From assembly GCA_946800325.1 (NCBI GenBank), contig OX326957.1, positions 53,067,798 through 53,131,797 of the forward strand: a stretch of DNA of 64,000 nucleotides, in the 5' to 3' direction. Positions 24,407-36,928 of the stretch are shown here, in pieces; position 1 is the first letter of the stretch; each line of letters starts with the position of its first letter. Below the pieces are notes generated by a model. The model saw only the letters and a list, made by a program, of their open reading frames with translations. It was not told where the DNA came from and ran no database searches. The translations under genes were made by a program, and so were the position numbers. This DNA comes from Luzula sylvatica (lineage: Eukaryota; Streptophyta; Magnoliopsida; Poales; Juncaceae).

Positions 24407-26347
24407 TCAAACCGACCCAAGCAGATCATAAAATATTGCATTGGGCCTGTTGCGAAATTTGATGCATAGTTCCTGCAACAATTTTACAACAATTTCTTTC
24501 AGCCCTAAATTTAATTAATTTATCGATAAACAAAAATTAGCAAAGAAAGTTATACCTCAAGTGCAAAAGCAGTCCTGAGCAAGGTGGCTTCGGCCCAGGG
24601 CCGGCCAATCAATTGCAGCCCTATCGGCATCCCTTCTTTATCATGTCCTATCTGCATCATTTAATTTTTATACACATAAACCCACACACTCGTGCCGATA
24701 TAAATACAAACTCAAGATTAAATAAAATGGTATTATTAACTTACAGGAACAGAAATAGCAGGAAGACCGAGAAGGTTTCCAGATTGTACAAATTTCATCA
24801 AGTAACCCGACACATTGTAATCAGACTCACCCAATTTAAGGGCACTTGGAGGTATTTTTGGCGCAGTAATCCTGTCCAAAATAAAAGAAAAATCATATTA
24901 AAAAAAATGTCTAAAAGTGAGGAGAATAATTAATAAATATAATATACCGACCCGGTAGTAGGAGTGACAATGATATCAACCTTCTTAAATGCTTCCATGT
25001 AATAGTACATTATCCTCCTCCTAAATATATTTCATAAATAAGTATCAGAGCTAAATGAAGAGAGAGAAATAGAGAAGAAGATGAGACCTCAAACGCTGGC
25101 ACGAAACGTAATCAGAAGCAGAGAAGGTACTGAAGAGTGCTAAACTGGCTCGAGTATCGAACGTAAAATCAGATTTTCGTCCGTCTAAATAATCAGGATT
25201 GAGAGGACACATCGATTCGCAGCCAATCGAAACCACATGAGCAGTTTGCATCTCATCTAATTCTGGCAGCACAATCTCTTCCACCTTTAATCAACACATG
25301 ACAAGATCAAATCTTTTAATAACGAGAAAAAATATGATGGTCAAACAAACCTGACAGCCAAAGGTTTCGCAAAGTAGTGCCAAGGCATCCTCGCACTTTG
25401 TCGAAATTTCACTATTCGATACATCATGAAACCACTATATAATAAAACAAGACAAAAGGAATATGATTAAACTTAAGACTGAGAATATTGCAATAGTACT
25501 TCTTAATTGTACCTCGGAGTATTTTCCAAACCGAAGAGACTGGAGAATATTTAGATAATCCGAGGATGATAAATCCGGAACACAAAGAGGAGGCTGAAAA
25601 AGAAATAAACAATATTGTTAATGGTTAATTAAAAAAAAAATAAGCTAGATTTTTTTATTTTATAGAGGAATATCATACAGGTCTCAAACTGATTTTATCA
25701 GATGGAGTGGAACCGGCCAAAGCTGTGTACCTTCAGTATTTACACAACACGATTTAATTAAAAAAAATATAACCCTTATTATTTATTTTTTTAAGAACAA
25801 GGATGATACACGATGATAGCATCCTCCACGGATGCAGCAAGTGGTGATATAACTTCAACTGTACCGCATTCGCACAAGGCTCTGCATTCAATTCAACACC
25901 CATTTCATTTAATATTTGTTTGTTTATATATTTGGGGTATTTACATATTTACCCTTCTATAAATTTAAAATATCAAATTTACCCTCTAAAAATCTCAAAC
26001 ATCATAATAAATTCACTAGATTTGTAAAATTAAACCGTGATGAACTTGATGAATTTGACAATTTGGATAATTTTTATATTTTATAAGTTAATGGTGTTTT
26101 AGATTTTTTAAAGGTTAATATGATATTTTTATGTTTTGAAGGATAAATATGAAATTTTGGATTTTAGAAGGGTATATATATATAAAATACCCAGTCATCG
26201 CAGTGCGTCCATAGGTGGTCTTCAAGCCAACAACACCACACAGCGATGATGGTATCCTAACCGAACCTGCATTGCGTACAATCAAAACAAAAATTGGAAG
26301 AAAGTTCGCATTGTTAATAAATAATAATATAATATTCGGTGGCGGAT

Positions 26348-26388
<41 letters not shown>

Positions 26389-28328
26389 CCCTAACTTTCA
26401 TGAAATTAATTAAGATGCATTTGACAAGTCCTAAGTTTTGTGAGCAATAATTTCATTGTCATTATTTTTTTGCTTTAATTAAAAGAACACTGTTACAAGC
26501 CCAATAAAGCCCAAAGTAAAGTTTTATAGTATAATAATATTAGACTTGGACATACAAAAATTTCGCACCTTTATACCTTTTCTCTTCTGTCTCTCTGTCT
26601 CTAACCCACTCATTAATATTGCAATAATAATAATAAAAAGGAGAAGGATAGATAGGTACCTCCCCCATCAGTACCAATAGCAGCAGGACACAATCCTGAC
26701 GCGACGAGCGTGGCAGGACCAGACGAAGACCCCCCTGTATACCTATCTATTGCATGTGGATTTCTCGATGTACTGAAATATTAATAATAATGACAAAACA
26801 GTGAACAAGTTGAAATAAATAGGAAATAATAAAATAGAATTATTAGTTATATATATTAAATACCCGTAATTGGGATTGTTTCCAGTGGTACCGAGGCCGA
26901 GTTCATGCATGTTCGCTTTGCCAATCAGAATGGCACCACATCTCCTCAATCTGGCCACACAAACCGCATCTTTCGACACTGTGTGGACCTGATCGTACCA
27001 TGTCGTGCCACCTGTATACCCCCATTAACATTCCCAACAATATTTCAATTACATGAATAAAGTTTGAAAAATAAAAATGTGAATGATTAAGTACCTCTGC
27101 TGGGATAAGGATAGCAATCTATATCATCCTTAATCGCTATGAATATTCCATCGAGTAACGATAATGCATTTCCTGTGCACACAAAAATCGTTGGTTCTTA
27201 ATCAAGGATAGATATTAAATTTAAATAAATGAAGAGAAATTGTTACGCAATCAAAACAACCTCGAGAAAATCTTGAAGTGGAAGCTTCGGCTTGTTTTCT
27301 GACATCATCAGAGCTGAAATATATCAACATGGGCATTGTTGGATTCGTCTTATTCCACTCTTCTATTGCTGCTATTAGTTGCTCCGCCACCTAATCGTTT
27401 TTATCAAAATAGTTGAATTCATTATAATAATGAAACCATATGATGAGTGAGAGGAGAGCACTTACAAGTGAGGGAGTGGTGGTATTAGAGCGGTAAGCAT
27501 GAGCATAATCTCGGATCTTCCAGTAGAGAAATGGAGGGCTCCCTTCGCCCAAACGACTGGAGGGGTCATAACTAGGAAGGCAATGAGTGGTAGTTTCGAG
27601 ACGCTCAATTGGGTCTCTTTCTTCATCCACAATCACAACCCCTTCTTCTGGCTCTGTCATTTTATCGACAAGAAATGTTTATATTTTCGCGCATAAATTA
27701 TCAGAAAATCCATTTTCAAATATTGTGTATTTTATTACCTTGCAGTGGAAATTCGGGACGGTACATTGGAAATTCTGGGATGATTGTGTGCCGAAGTAAC
27801 TGCAAATATTGTAGATTTATATTTTTAGGTAGTTAAATGAAAATTTCAAGGATTTATCAGGTCGAATTTAATCGATTTGTTGATAAAAAAAAAAGAGGGA
27901 AGAAAAGAAAGACCTGGGTCATCTTGTTCTGGTTCTTTAGGGAGGAGATGATGATGGGGCCCAAAATTGGCGATTCCATCATCCAAACAAACAATTTGAG
28001 AACAAATCCCGTCAAATGAGGAGCTGCATCACGCACACAATTAGGAAGCAATAAAAATGCATTTGAATACTGGAGAATTTTATTGTCAGGAATCAGGATG
28101 ATGGTTCTGGTTATTGAGGTCATAGAATTCCAGTACGGTGCAGGGATGTATCAGTCAGTACCAGTCAGTGATGATTTGATAGTGTAACTCCCCAAGAGGA
28201 TCTTAAAAAGAGAGAGAAAGAGGGGAAGAGGAGGAACCTGCGATTTTCTGAGACGTGTACTTGACGGAGGACAGATCCACCTCCTCCACGGGCGTCATCA
28301 CTATCTTTTTCTTTCCGCTTCCTCCCAT
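24407..28328 (-). CDS. FAAH: Fatty acid amide hydrolase, tandem copy 1
   Basis: Eighteen exons in transcript order: 28328-28238, 28023-27914, 27799-27739, 27653-27466, 27390-27261, 27172-27095, 27011-26864, 26772-26660, 26266-26191, 25881-25810, 25730-25679, 25593-25513, 25434-25351, 25284-25088, 25020-24952, 24871-24745, 24651-24556, 24472-24407; 612 residues. This is an amidase-signature enzyme with the Ser-Ser-Lys triad intact: K208 in AIKDD, S284 in GGSSSG, and S308 in DGGGSVRIP. The N-terminal block ([10 protein letters not shown], then APHLTGF) matches plant FAAH, which hydrolyses N-acylethanolamines and acyl-homoserine lactones at the ER or plasma membrane. All phases join and no stop interrupts. 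Intron 8 holds a poly-G run and intron 9 a MITE whose end overlaps the splice donor. Confidence 0.94.
25934..26192. mobile_element. MITE in FAAH copy 1 intron 9, reaching the exon edge
   Basis: The left end GGGGTATTTACATATTTACCC and the reverse complement of the right end (GGGTATTTTATATATATATACC) form inverted repeats, and similarity continues inward for about 70 bp. The right end includes the last two bases of exon 9 and the GT donor (26190-26189). The same intron in FAAH copy 2 is only 99 nt and lacks it (309 nt here). No clean target duplication is visible. Confidence 0.7.
26350..26385. repeat. Uninterrupted 36-base poly-G tract
   Basis: Thirty-six consecutive G on the plus strand, followed by CACCCCTA, inside intron 8 of FAAH copy 1 (poly-C in the transcript). 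The equivalent intron of copy 2 is 117 nt and has no such tract. Length in the assembly may be inexact. Confidence 0.85.
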
Positions 28329-28658
28329 CGCTCGCTGCACTACTTCTCAATCTCTTGCGGAGGATATGTATATGTCAGTCAAGTCAAGTCCGTTGAGCGA
28401 AAATGGTAACGAATGAAATGGAAGGACAATGCGGAGGATATGTAGACCAAGTCAGAAAAAAAATAAAATTGATGATTTCATTGATTTGGGGGTACACAAG
28501 GAAAACCTCGAATGGGACCAAATATAGGTGGGAAGAAGACGAATCAGTAAATCAAAATATAACTGCTCTCATTTAATTCTCTTAAATTCTTTTTCTTTTT
28601 TTGGGTGAAATCGATAATATATATATATACAAATTAATTGATATTTATAATTAACCAA

Positions 28659-29977
28659 TCCCTTATTTTTGACCCATCTTTATGCAATCTCTTTATGTCA
28701 TCTCATCACAACTCATGCCACATCATCACAATTATTTCAACCATTTGATTATGATATGTAACAACATATGAACCATAGATTAACCTTTGATTTTGTGTGA
28801 TTATGTTTTATTTCTAGATATTTATGTGTTCCTTATTTTACACATAGTTTCAAGCAATTTTAGAAAGCCACATCACCTTATATTGATGACATGTCAAAAT
28901 ATTATTTGTTAGGTTCATGTTGGACAAGTTGTATTTTATATTGAACTTTTTCACAATATGTTACATGATCAATTGTGAATACAAATAGAATATGAAAAGT
29001 TTAAATATCTAACATTAATAAATTAATATATAATATCATAAAACATACATCAAATATTGTTAGTATTTCATTATATAATTTAAAAATATTAAGAAATATA
29101 TTGGCTTGAATTTTATTTTTATTTTGACATCCATATTGTCATATTTTTAACATTTTTCTCTAACTTAAAATTATGAAAATAATTATGTAAAAAAAGATAT
29201 AAAAATAAATATAATTACATTAATGACTTGTAATCCTAATTATTATTATTTTTAAAACTATAATTGTAAAAAATTGCACATACTACTAAGTATGTTATTA
29301 TCATATATTCAATATTTTTTTCTAACTTAAAATTATGAAAATAATTATGTAAAAAAAGATATAAAAATAAATATAATTACATTAATGACTTGTAATCGTA
29401 ATTATTATTATTTTTAAAAATATAATTGAAAAAAATTGCACATCCTAATAATAATAATTATTTTTTAAAACAATTATGTTATATTTGTATTTTTACTTAA
29501 AACACTTTCATGTTAATCTTTAAAAAAATAAAAAGTAATGAAATATATTAATTAATAAACACAAATAATTTCTTTAACTTATATAATATTTTTCAATAAT
29601 AAACATGAAACATAAAATTTATCAGACACAAATAATTTTTTAAAATTTTTACAATGTTATTATTCTTAATTTTAGATATGAAAATTTAAAATATCATATG
29701 GTCTTGATTTTTGTTTATGTTCACGCATGTTATTTTATTATTTTATAGTGACATTTATTTTTTTTGAATGTGTTGCATTAAAGTATTAAATAAATATTTC
29801 GCAATGTGTCATATTAAAAAATAATATAATAATTTTGTCATCATAAAACTTTCTTAATCAATATGATATTTATTTTCATAAAGTCTTATATTTGCTCCCG
29901 AAAAATCATAACAATATATTATGTGTATGGTAAAACAAATGAAACAAAACCGCCGCGAAGCGCGGGTAATCTCCCAG
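28659..29977 (+). mobile_element. Probable decayed Helitron between the FAAH copies
   Basis: The 3' end has a hairpin-capable CCGCGAAGCGCGG, then GGTAATCTCCCAG followed by T. This fits a Helitron terminus, with CCAG in place of CTAG. The most likely start is TCCCTTATTTTTGACC at 28659, preceded by A, but this is a guess. The body is AT-rich with an internal direct repeat (29155-29280 against 29320-29455). No Rep/helicase frame is visible. Confidence 0.5.
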
Positions 29978-31052
29978 TAAGTAATTAAGCAGTTGGCAAG
30001 TATGAACTATTTAAATGTCAATGAGTCACTGGTGGGCAAAATGGTTGACTCGTGGATTGCGGTAAGTTGAGATTGTCGTGATAATCACATTTTCGTTGAC
30101 CGATAATATTTATGTTTAGCTAATTTTTTGGATTTCAAGTAAAATAATGTGTTTATGTTTGTGTTGACATTACGATTACTTCGTAAACTGAATGCAATGA
30201 CAATTTTACCGTTTCGTATAAAATAATTAAATAATCAATAATTTCATGATACAACATTAATCAAAATAAGCAATATAATTATTTAATCAATTATAAATAA
30301 ATATACATTTAGAAGGAGGATATCAAGCCCAAACATATTATTTTTCTTAAAATAATTATAATTGTATTATATTTAATAATTATGATAATTAATAATATTA
30401 TGATTATCATAATTAATAATATTATAATTATTATACTACAATTAATAATTATATTTTAATTATTTAATAACTATATTATAATCATAATTACTTAATAATT
30501 AATATTATTTTATAATTGTTAATAATTATATTATATGTATTTTTTCTTAAAATAAATATAATTATTATTTTACTACAATTATCTAATTATATTAAATTTA
30601 CAAATAAATAAAAAAAATGTTTCAAAATATAAACAATATAATAAATAGAGAGTATTTTTGTAAATAACATAGAAATGTTACATTACTACCATTTTTTGTG
30701 GGAATCAATTTGAGAAATTTATCCAAAACTGAACTGTTAATTCACAATATAATTACTTCGTCAAGCATATTAAAAAATACACAAAATATTATGATATAAA
30801 AAAATGCAGAACAATTTAACCAAAACTGAACAATTAACACACAACATTCTATTTAGAAAATGCAACAAAAATGTATACTCGAATAACTTATCCCCGCAAA
30901 AAAAATTGCATCCGCATATAAGTTGAAATCCTACTAGCAAAACAGTGCCAGCAATTTGAGCAAATCCGCACAACCGCGTGATGATTTTTCTAGTTATAAT
31001 GAAAGGATAAAACCTGATATATTATGATATATTATGAAGGAATCACAATAAC
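29978..31052. other. AT-rich spacer, no gene
   Basis: Mostly A/T with many AATAATTATA-type runs between 30350 and 30620. No repeat with defined ends and no gene seen. Confidence 0.6.
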
Positions 31053-31060
31053 ATGGCTAT

Positions 31061-31508
31061 AGGGATGTCAACGGGGCGGGTTGGGTAAGCCTTCCCTATA
31101 CCGAATCCGAACCACAAATATCCGCGCATAAAAAATCGTATCCGAATCCGAATTCCCGGATAACGAATATATTCGAACCCGAATCCGAACCCGTTACCCA
31201 AAAATCACTAACAAAAAATCAAAAAAGTTATTATACAAATACGTAAAATCACCAACAATTTTAAATACATAAAATAAACATGTACAAATACATTAAAAAT
31301 TCAAATACAAATAATTAGTCCATAAAATATCTAAAATGTTCATATTATTAGATATTTTCGAGTATTTTCGGATAACGGGTATATCCGCGGATAAAAATTT
31401 ACCTCCATATCCGATCCGAATCCAGAACGGATATTTTTTTCCGGATATTACCCGTCCCGTTCGGATCGGGTACCCGCCAATTCGGATTACCGACCTATTG
31501 CATCCCTA
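31061..31508. mobile_element. hAT-type MITE rich in TATCCGAATCCGAA motifs
   Basis: Ends AGGGATG and CATCCCTA are inverted. The 8-mer ATGGCTAT flanks it at 31053-31060 and 31510-31517, with one stray A. The interior has many copies of ATCCGAA/ACCCGAA, a pattern common in plant hAT-derived MITEs. It sits inside a LINE relic. Confidence 0.75.
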
Positions 31509-31509
31509 A

Positions 31510-31910
31510 ATGGCTATCTCCAACACAAGTAGAAGCCAAGACCTCCCTAATTGTCCTACAAAAAGTAATAAATTTATAGGTATCAGTGAAAGCAATATCT
31601 ATTCAGATAATACCAACCTTATTAAAGCTATCAAAAACCAAAACATAGAAGTAGATTGGAGAGCCTATTACCCAGTTACCCTGATATAGAATGCAAATAA
31701 TTAGCTAAAGACATTGTGAACGGGCTCTATCATATCCCTCGAAAATGAAACCGAACAGCAGATAAACTGGCTAAATGGACGAGAATTCATCAAGTTTACT
31801 TCAGGCGAACAACATTCCCGCTCGTACCTTAGAATTAAATTACAGGCTGTTATGAAAAATTATTGTAATCTGTAAACGTTATTTTATTTAGTGAAGCCTA
31901 TGAGCCTTTT
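31510..31910 (+). pseudogene. LINE relic: RNase H-like C-terminal domain
   Basis: Translated pieces resemble the RNase H end of plant non-LTR retrotransposons: a stretch giving DNTNLIKAI, then EVDWRAYY, then HIPRK-stop-NRTADKLAKW. Frame changes and stops break the domain. The hAT MITE at 31061 inserted at its left edge. No upstream reverse transcriptase domain is visible, consistent with heavy truncation. Confidence 0.6.
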
Positions 31911-32031
31911 CGCAAAAATAAATAAATATCTAGTTTTGTTTATTAAATTTACCATAAGGTGTCATAAGAAAAATCTAATTTTATACATGTCATTTGTTTG
32001 ATTTGTCACTAATTGCTAACATATTTATTAA

Positions 32032-32731
32032 GAGAAAAGTTTAAATTTGATCCATGAACTATTGAGTTCTTATATTTTTGGTCCCTCAATTTTTGCATGG
32101 TACATTTTTAACCCATGAACTATTATGTTAGCTCATATATAGTCATTCTATCCGTTAAATGCGTACATGTCCATTAACTCGACACATAAGTAATGACATG
32201 TCATATATTCTAGCACATAAACAATGACGTGACATTTAAAAAAAAAAATAGATTCATATTTTGTTTTCATAAACTATAGTACCCCATACTATAAATACAT
32301 ATTCTAAAACTTAATCATTCTTACAATATCATATAATTGATTATATATAATTGATTATGTGGTATAATATGTGTCATGTCACTTTTTATATTATTAGAAT
32401 TGATAAATTTGAATAGTTTAAATCATATTACTTGTTAAAAAGTTAGTATTTGTATTATTGTACATTAGAATTTAGACAACAAAATATGTATCTATTTTTA
32501 ATATAAGAATATCACTATATATTTTTTAAATCACATCATTACTTATGTAGTAAAATATCTGATATGTCATTGCTTATGTGTCAAGTTAACGGACACGTAA
32601 GCATTTAACGGATGAAAGGATTATAAATGAACCAACATAATAGTTCAGGAGTTAAAAATGAATCGCGTAAAAGTCGAGGGACCAAAAATGTACCAACTCA
32701 ATAATCGAGGGACCAAATTTAGACTTTTCTC
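32032..32731. mobile_element. Mutator-like foldback element with roughly 200-bp inverted arms
   Basis: The left end GAGAAAAGTTTAAATTTG and the reverse complement of the right end (GAGAAAAGTCTAAATTTG) match. Similarity continues through AACTATTATGTT, CCGTTAAATGC and GACACATAAG for about 200 bp. The 700-bp element ends about 80 bp before the stop codon of FAAH copy 2. I could not identify a target duplication. No transposase. Confidence 0.75.
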
Positions 32732-32811
32732 AATAATGTGGGAAAATTTAGAGAAGACATGTATAATTTTCCATATTTATAACGACAAAAATATTGTTAT
32801 ATAACAACAAA

Positions 32812-35800
32812 TTAACTTCCAAATCTTTTCTGACATGAATCAGTATCCGAATTAAGCATATCATAAAACATTGCAGAAGGCCTGTTGCGAGATTTGATGC
32901 ATAGTTCCTGTAATATTTGTACAACAATTTTTCAGACCTAAAGTTCACTAATTCATCGAACAAAAAGAAATTAGCAAAGAGAGTTATACCTCAAGTGCAA
33001 AAGCAGCCCTGAGCAAAGTCGCCTCAGACCAGGGCCGGCCTATCAATTGCAGACCTATCGGCAACCCGTCCTTATCATGCCCTATCTGCACAATTTGGCA
33101 CGCAAAAATGTACAAACATAAATACAAAATCGGTATAAATAATATTATGAAACTCGAGATTAACTTACAGGAACAGAAATAGCAGGAAGTCCGAGAAGGT
33201 TCGGAGATTGTACAAATTTCATCAAGTAACCTGACACACTGTAATCAGATTCCCCGACTTTGAGGGAACTTGGAGATATTTTCGGAGCAGTTATCCTATC
33301 CGAAATTAAAGAAAAATCGTACTCATTAATAACAGGATTAATGTATTAAACTAGAGGAGAATAATTAATAATATGCTCACCCTGTAGTAGGAGTGACAAT
33401 GATATCCACCTTCTTAAATGCTTCCATATGATAGTACATTTGTCTCCTCCTATATACGTCATAAGTAATAATAAAACCATCAAAAATAAAAAGAGAGAAA
33501 TAGAGAAGAAGAACAAGAAGAAACCTCAAACGCTGGCATGCAACATAATCAGAAGCAGAGAGTGAACTGAATAATGCTAAAGAAGATCGAGAATCTAATG
33601 TAATATCATATTTCCGGCCATTTGAATAATCAGGACCAAGGCGAGACAACGATTCACACCCAATCAACATCATATGCGCAACTCCCATCTCTTCCAGTTC
33701 CGGCAAGACTATCTCTTCCACCTTTGATTAACACAACAAAGATAATATGTTTTAGATTCGAGAAAAAAAGAGAGCTACGTGTTCGATGGGAAAACAAACC
33801 TGACAGCCAAAGGTTTTGCAAAGTAGCGTCAATGCGTCCTCGCACTTTGTAGATATTTCAGTATTCAATACATCATGAAACCACTGCACAACAAAATATA
33901 ATGAAAGAAATCCTTACAAAGACTGAGAATATCGCAAGAGTATTTATTAAATCGTACCTCCGAGTATTTTCCAATTCGAACGGATTTGAGAATATTGAGA
34001 TAATCCGAGGACGATAAATCCGGCACACACAGAGGAGACTGAAAAGAGAATAAACAAAATTGTTAATATAACCCTCGTTAATATACAAAAACATGAAATA
34101 TGAGCTGCAAGAGTAAGCAGTAATGAAATAAGAACATACAGGTCTCAAACTGATTTTATCGGATGGAGTGGAACCGGCCATAGCTGAGTATCTGCAGTAT
34201 TTAAACAACCCGATTAAACAAATAACCTTGTTATCTATTTTTTTTTAAGAAATGATAGAATCATAGAACTATACACGATGATGGCATCCTCCACCGATGT
34301 AGCAAGCGGTGAAATAACTGCAACCGTCACATTTTCAGGCAGCGATCTACATTCAATTTAACGTTAACGTCCATTTTGTTTAATATATGATTATTCATTT
34401 TTGAATTTTGAAATGTTTATTTAAGTAGATGAAGTGATAGCCTACCCGGTCATTGCAACGCGTCCGTAGGTCGTCTTCAAGCCAACAATGCCACACAGTG
34501 ATGCTGGGATTCTGACTGAACCTGCATTGCATACAATAAAAAAAATATATTTACGAAGCTCGTATTATTTATAAATAATATAACAAATAATATGACAATA
34601 ATGTTGTGATGATAATAAAAAGGATATGAGATAGGTACCTCCACCATCAGTTCCAATAGCGGCAGGACATAATCCTGACGCGACGAGTGTGGCAGGGCCA
34701 GACGACGATCCCCCCGTATACCTATCTCTTGCATGTGGATTTCTTGGTGTGCTGAAATTATAATAGTAAAGGTAAAACGATGAAAAAATTGGTGAAAACT
34801 GAAAATAAGTAGCAAATATAGTTATGTACCCATAATTGGGATTGTTTCCGGTGGTACCGAGACCCAGTTCCTGCATGTTTGCTTTGCCAATCATAATGAC
34901 GCCACATCTCCTCAATCTGGCCACACAAACTGCATCTTTCGACACAGTGCGGACCTGATCGAACCATGTCGTACCACCTGTATACGTCATTCACTTTGAA
35001 TTAAATCCTTAAATTTAAAAAATGTAAATAATTAATTACCTGTGCTGGGATAAGGATAGCAGTCTATGTCATCCTTTATCGCCATGAATATTCCATCCAA
35101 TACCGATAGTGCATTTCCTGAGCCCACAAAAATCGTTTGTTCTTTAATCAGGGACAGAGATACATGAAAATGAAATCAAGTGAATTTATTATTTAATCAA
35201 ACAACCTTGAGAAAATCTGGAAGTGGAAGCTTCGGCTTGTTTTCTGACATCGTCAGAGCTGAAGTGTATCAACATGCGCATCATTGGATTCTTAGTATCC
35301 CATTCTTCTATTTCTGCTATTAGTCGCTCCGCAACCTTATCATTTTTTCAAAATCATTTAATGTGTCGTGACTCGTGATAATGAAATTCTAACATGATAG
35401 GACAAGATGAGTGAGAGGACAACACTTACAAGTGAGGGAGTTGTGATATTAGAGCGGTAAGCATGTGCATAATCTCGGATCTTCCAGTAAAGAAATGGAG
35501 GTCTCGATTCGCCCCAACGACTCGATGGGTCATAACTAGGAAGGCAATGAGTGGTACTTTCGAGTCGCTCGATCGGGTCTCTTTCTTCATCCACAATCAC
35601 CACCCCTTCTTCGGTCTCTGTTATTTTTATCAACAACCAATTTTATGTTTCGGCTTTTCACCAGAAATTATCTAGACAACCTATTTTGAAATATTGTTTC
35701 TTATTACCTTGGGGTGGAAACTCGGGAAGGTACATTGGTTTCTCGGGTGTAAATGTGTTCCGAACTAACTGCAAACAGTATAAATTTAATTAAAGACAGT

Positions 35801-36928
35801 CAAATGAAAATTTCAAGATGTATCAGGCCTAATCTGATCGATTTGTTAATAGAAAAAAAGAAAAATAAAGAAAGACCTGGGTCATCCTGGTCTGGTTCCT
35901 TGCGACGGATGTGAGGATGGGACCGAAAACGTATGATTCAATTGCCCAAACACCCAACTTCAAGAGAAATCCCCTCAAACGAGGAGCTGCGCGACACGAA
36001 CACATCAACAATTAAAAAGCAGTAAAAATGCATTTGAGTACTGGAGAATTTCATTGTCAGGAATTCAGGATCATGTTACTGGTTATCGAGGCCATACCAG
36101 TCAAATATTGTTCCGTCATCATTCGTAGGTACTCGTGTTGTATATGATAAAATTTAGGATGGTGTTGCGGTAATGTGTGATTATCATATCAAATATTTTA
36201 GAAATGAGTTTGAAAATGACATTCTAACTGCATGATAATATTTATAGGGGAGTTCTGGGGTATTTTTTTTTTCAAAAAAGTATTATTGGTATTTGTCAAT
36301 TAACACTACATACTTTTTATTGTACCTAATATTAAACGATAACAATACACTTAAATATTATCAAAATAAAATTATTAATTGATAAATATTCAAAAAAAAA
36401 TTTGAAAAATTTTTATCACAAGAAAAAAGAGTAGCATAAAACTCTCCATATTTATATATGATTAAACCTTTTGATTTCAAAAAACTATTATTCCTATGTT
36501 GATAGCTAATATACTTAACTAAATACAAGAGAATTTGCTCCTATGACTTTCTCATTATTTGATTTTTTTTCATGGTCATCTTACTTTAATGTCACATCAC
36601 ATATGATTTTAATAACATACCAAACATGGTATCCAAACATTATCTATTTTTTTTTTTATAATAATGTTTTTTAATAAACGGAGAAGATAGATATATCATC
36701 TATTTATCGATATCAAGAAAAATTGAATTCATAATCTCTCGTAACATATAATTTTTTGGATTTCACGTCCAACCAATTAAATTATGAGTTTACTGACAAT
36801 TTTGAATAACAAAATAAAAATAAAATAAGATAAGGACCTTGGTATTTTGCAGGTGTATATTCGACGGTGGACAAATCCACCGCCTCCATCGGCGTCATCA
36901 CTCGCTTCTTACTTCCGCATTCTGCCAT
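32812..36928 (-). CDS. FAAH: Fatty acid amide hydrolase, tandem copy 2
   Basis: Eighteen exons in transcript order: 36928-36838, 35986-35877, 35768-35708, 35617-35430, 35335-35206, 35117-35040, 34977-34830, 34751-34639, 34521-34446, 34346-34275, 34191-34140, 34038-33958, 33883-33800, 33721-33525, 33449-33381, 33295-33169, 33085-32990, 32907-32812; 622 residues. The first 17 exons are exactly the same length as in copy 1. The last is 30 nt longer and adds ten residues after a shared [12 protein letters not shown] end. Catalytic K208, S284 and S308 are all present, so activity is plausible. Substitutions cluster in exon 10 ([10 protein letters not shown] against [10 protein letters not shown]) and exon 14, possibly at the substrate channel. 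Intron 1 is 851 nt (214 in copy 1) and holds a MITE. Confidence 0.94.
36247..36447. mobile_element. Mutator-like MITE with exact 9-bp target duplication, FAAH copy 2 intron 1
   Basis: A 201-bp element begins GGGGAGTTCT and ends AAAACTCTCC. The exact 9-mer ATATTTATA lies at 36238-36246 and 36448-36456. Its terminus resembles that of the MITE at 20108-20368 (GGGGAGTTCTATCATACACC when reversed). It is absent from intron 1 of copy 1. Confidence 0.8.
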
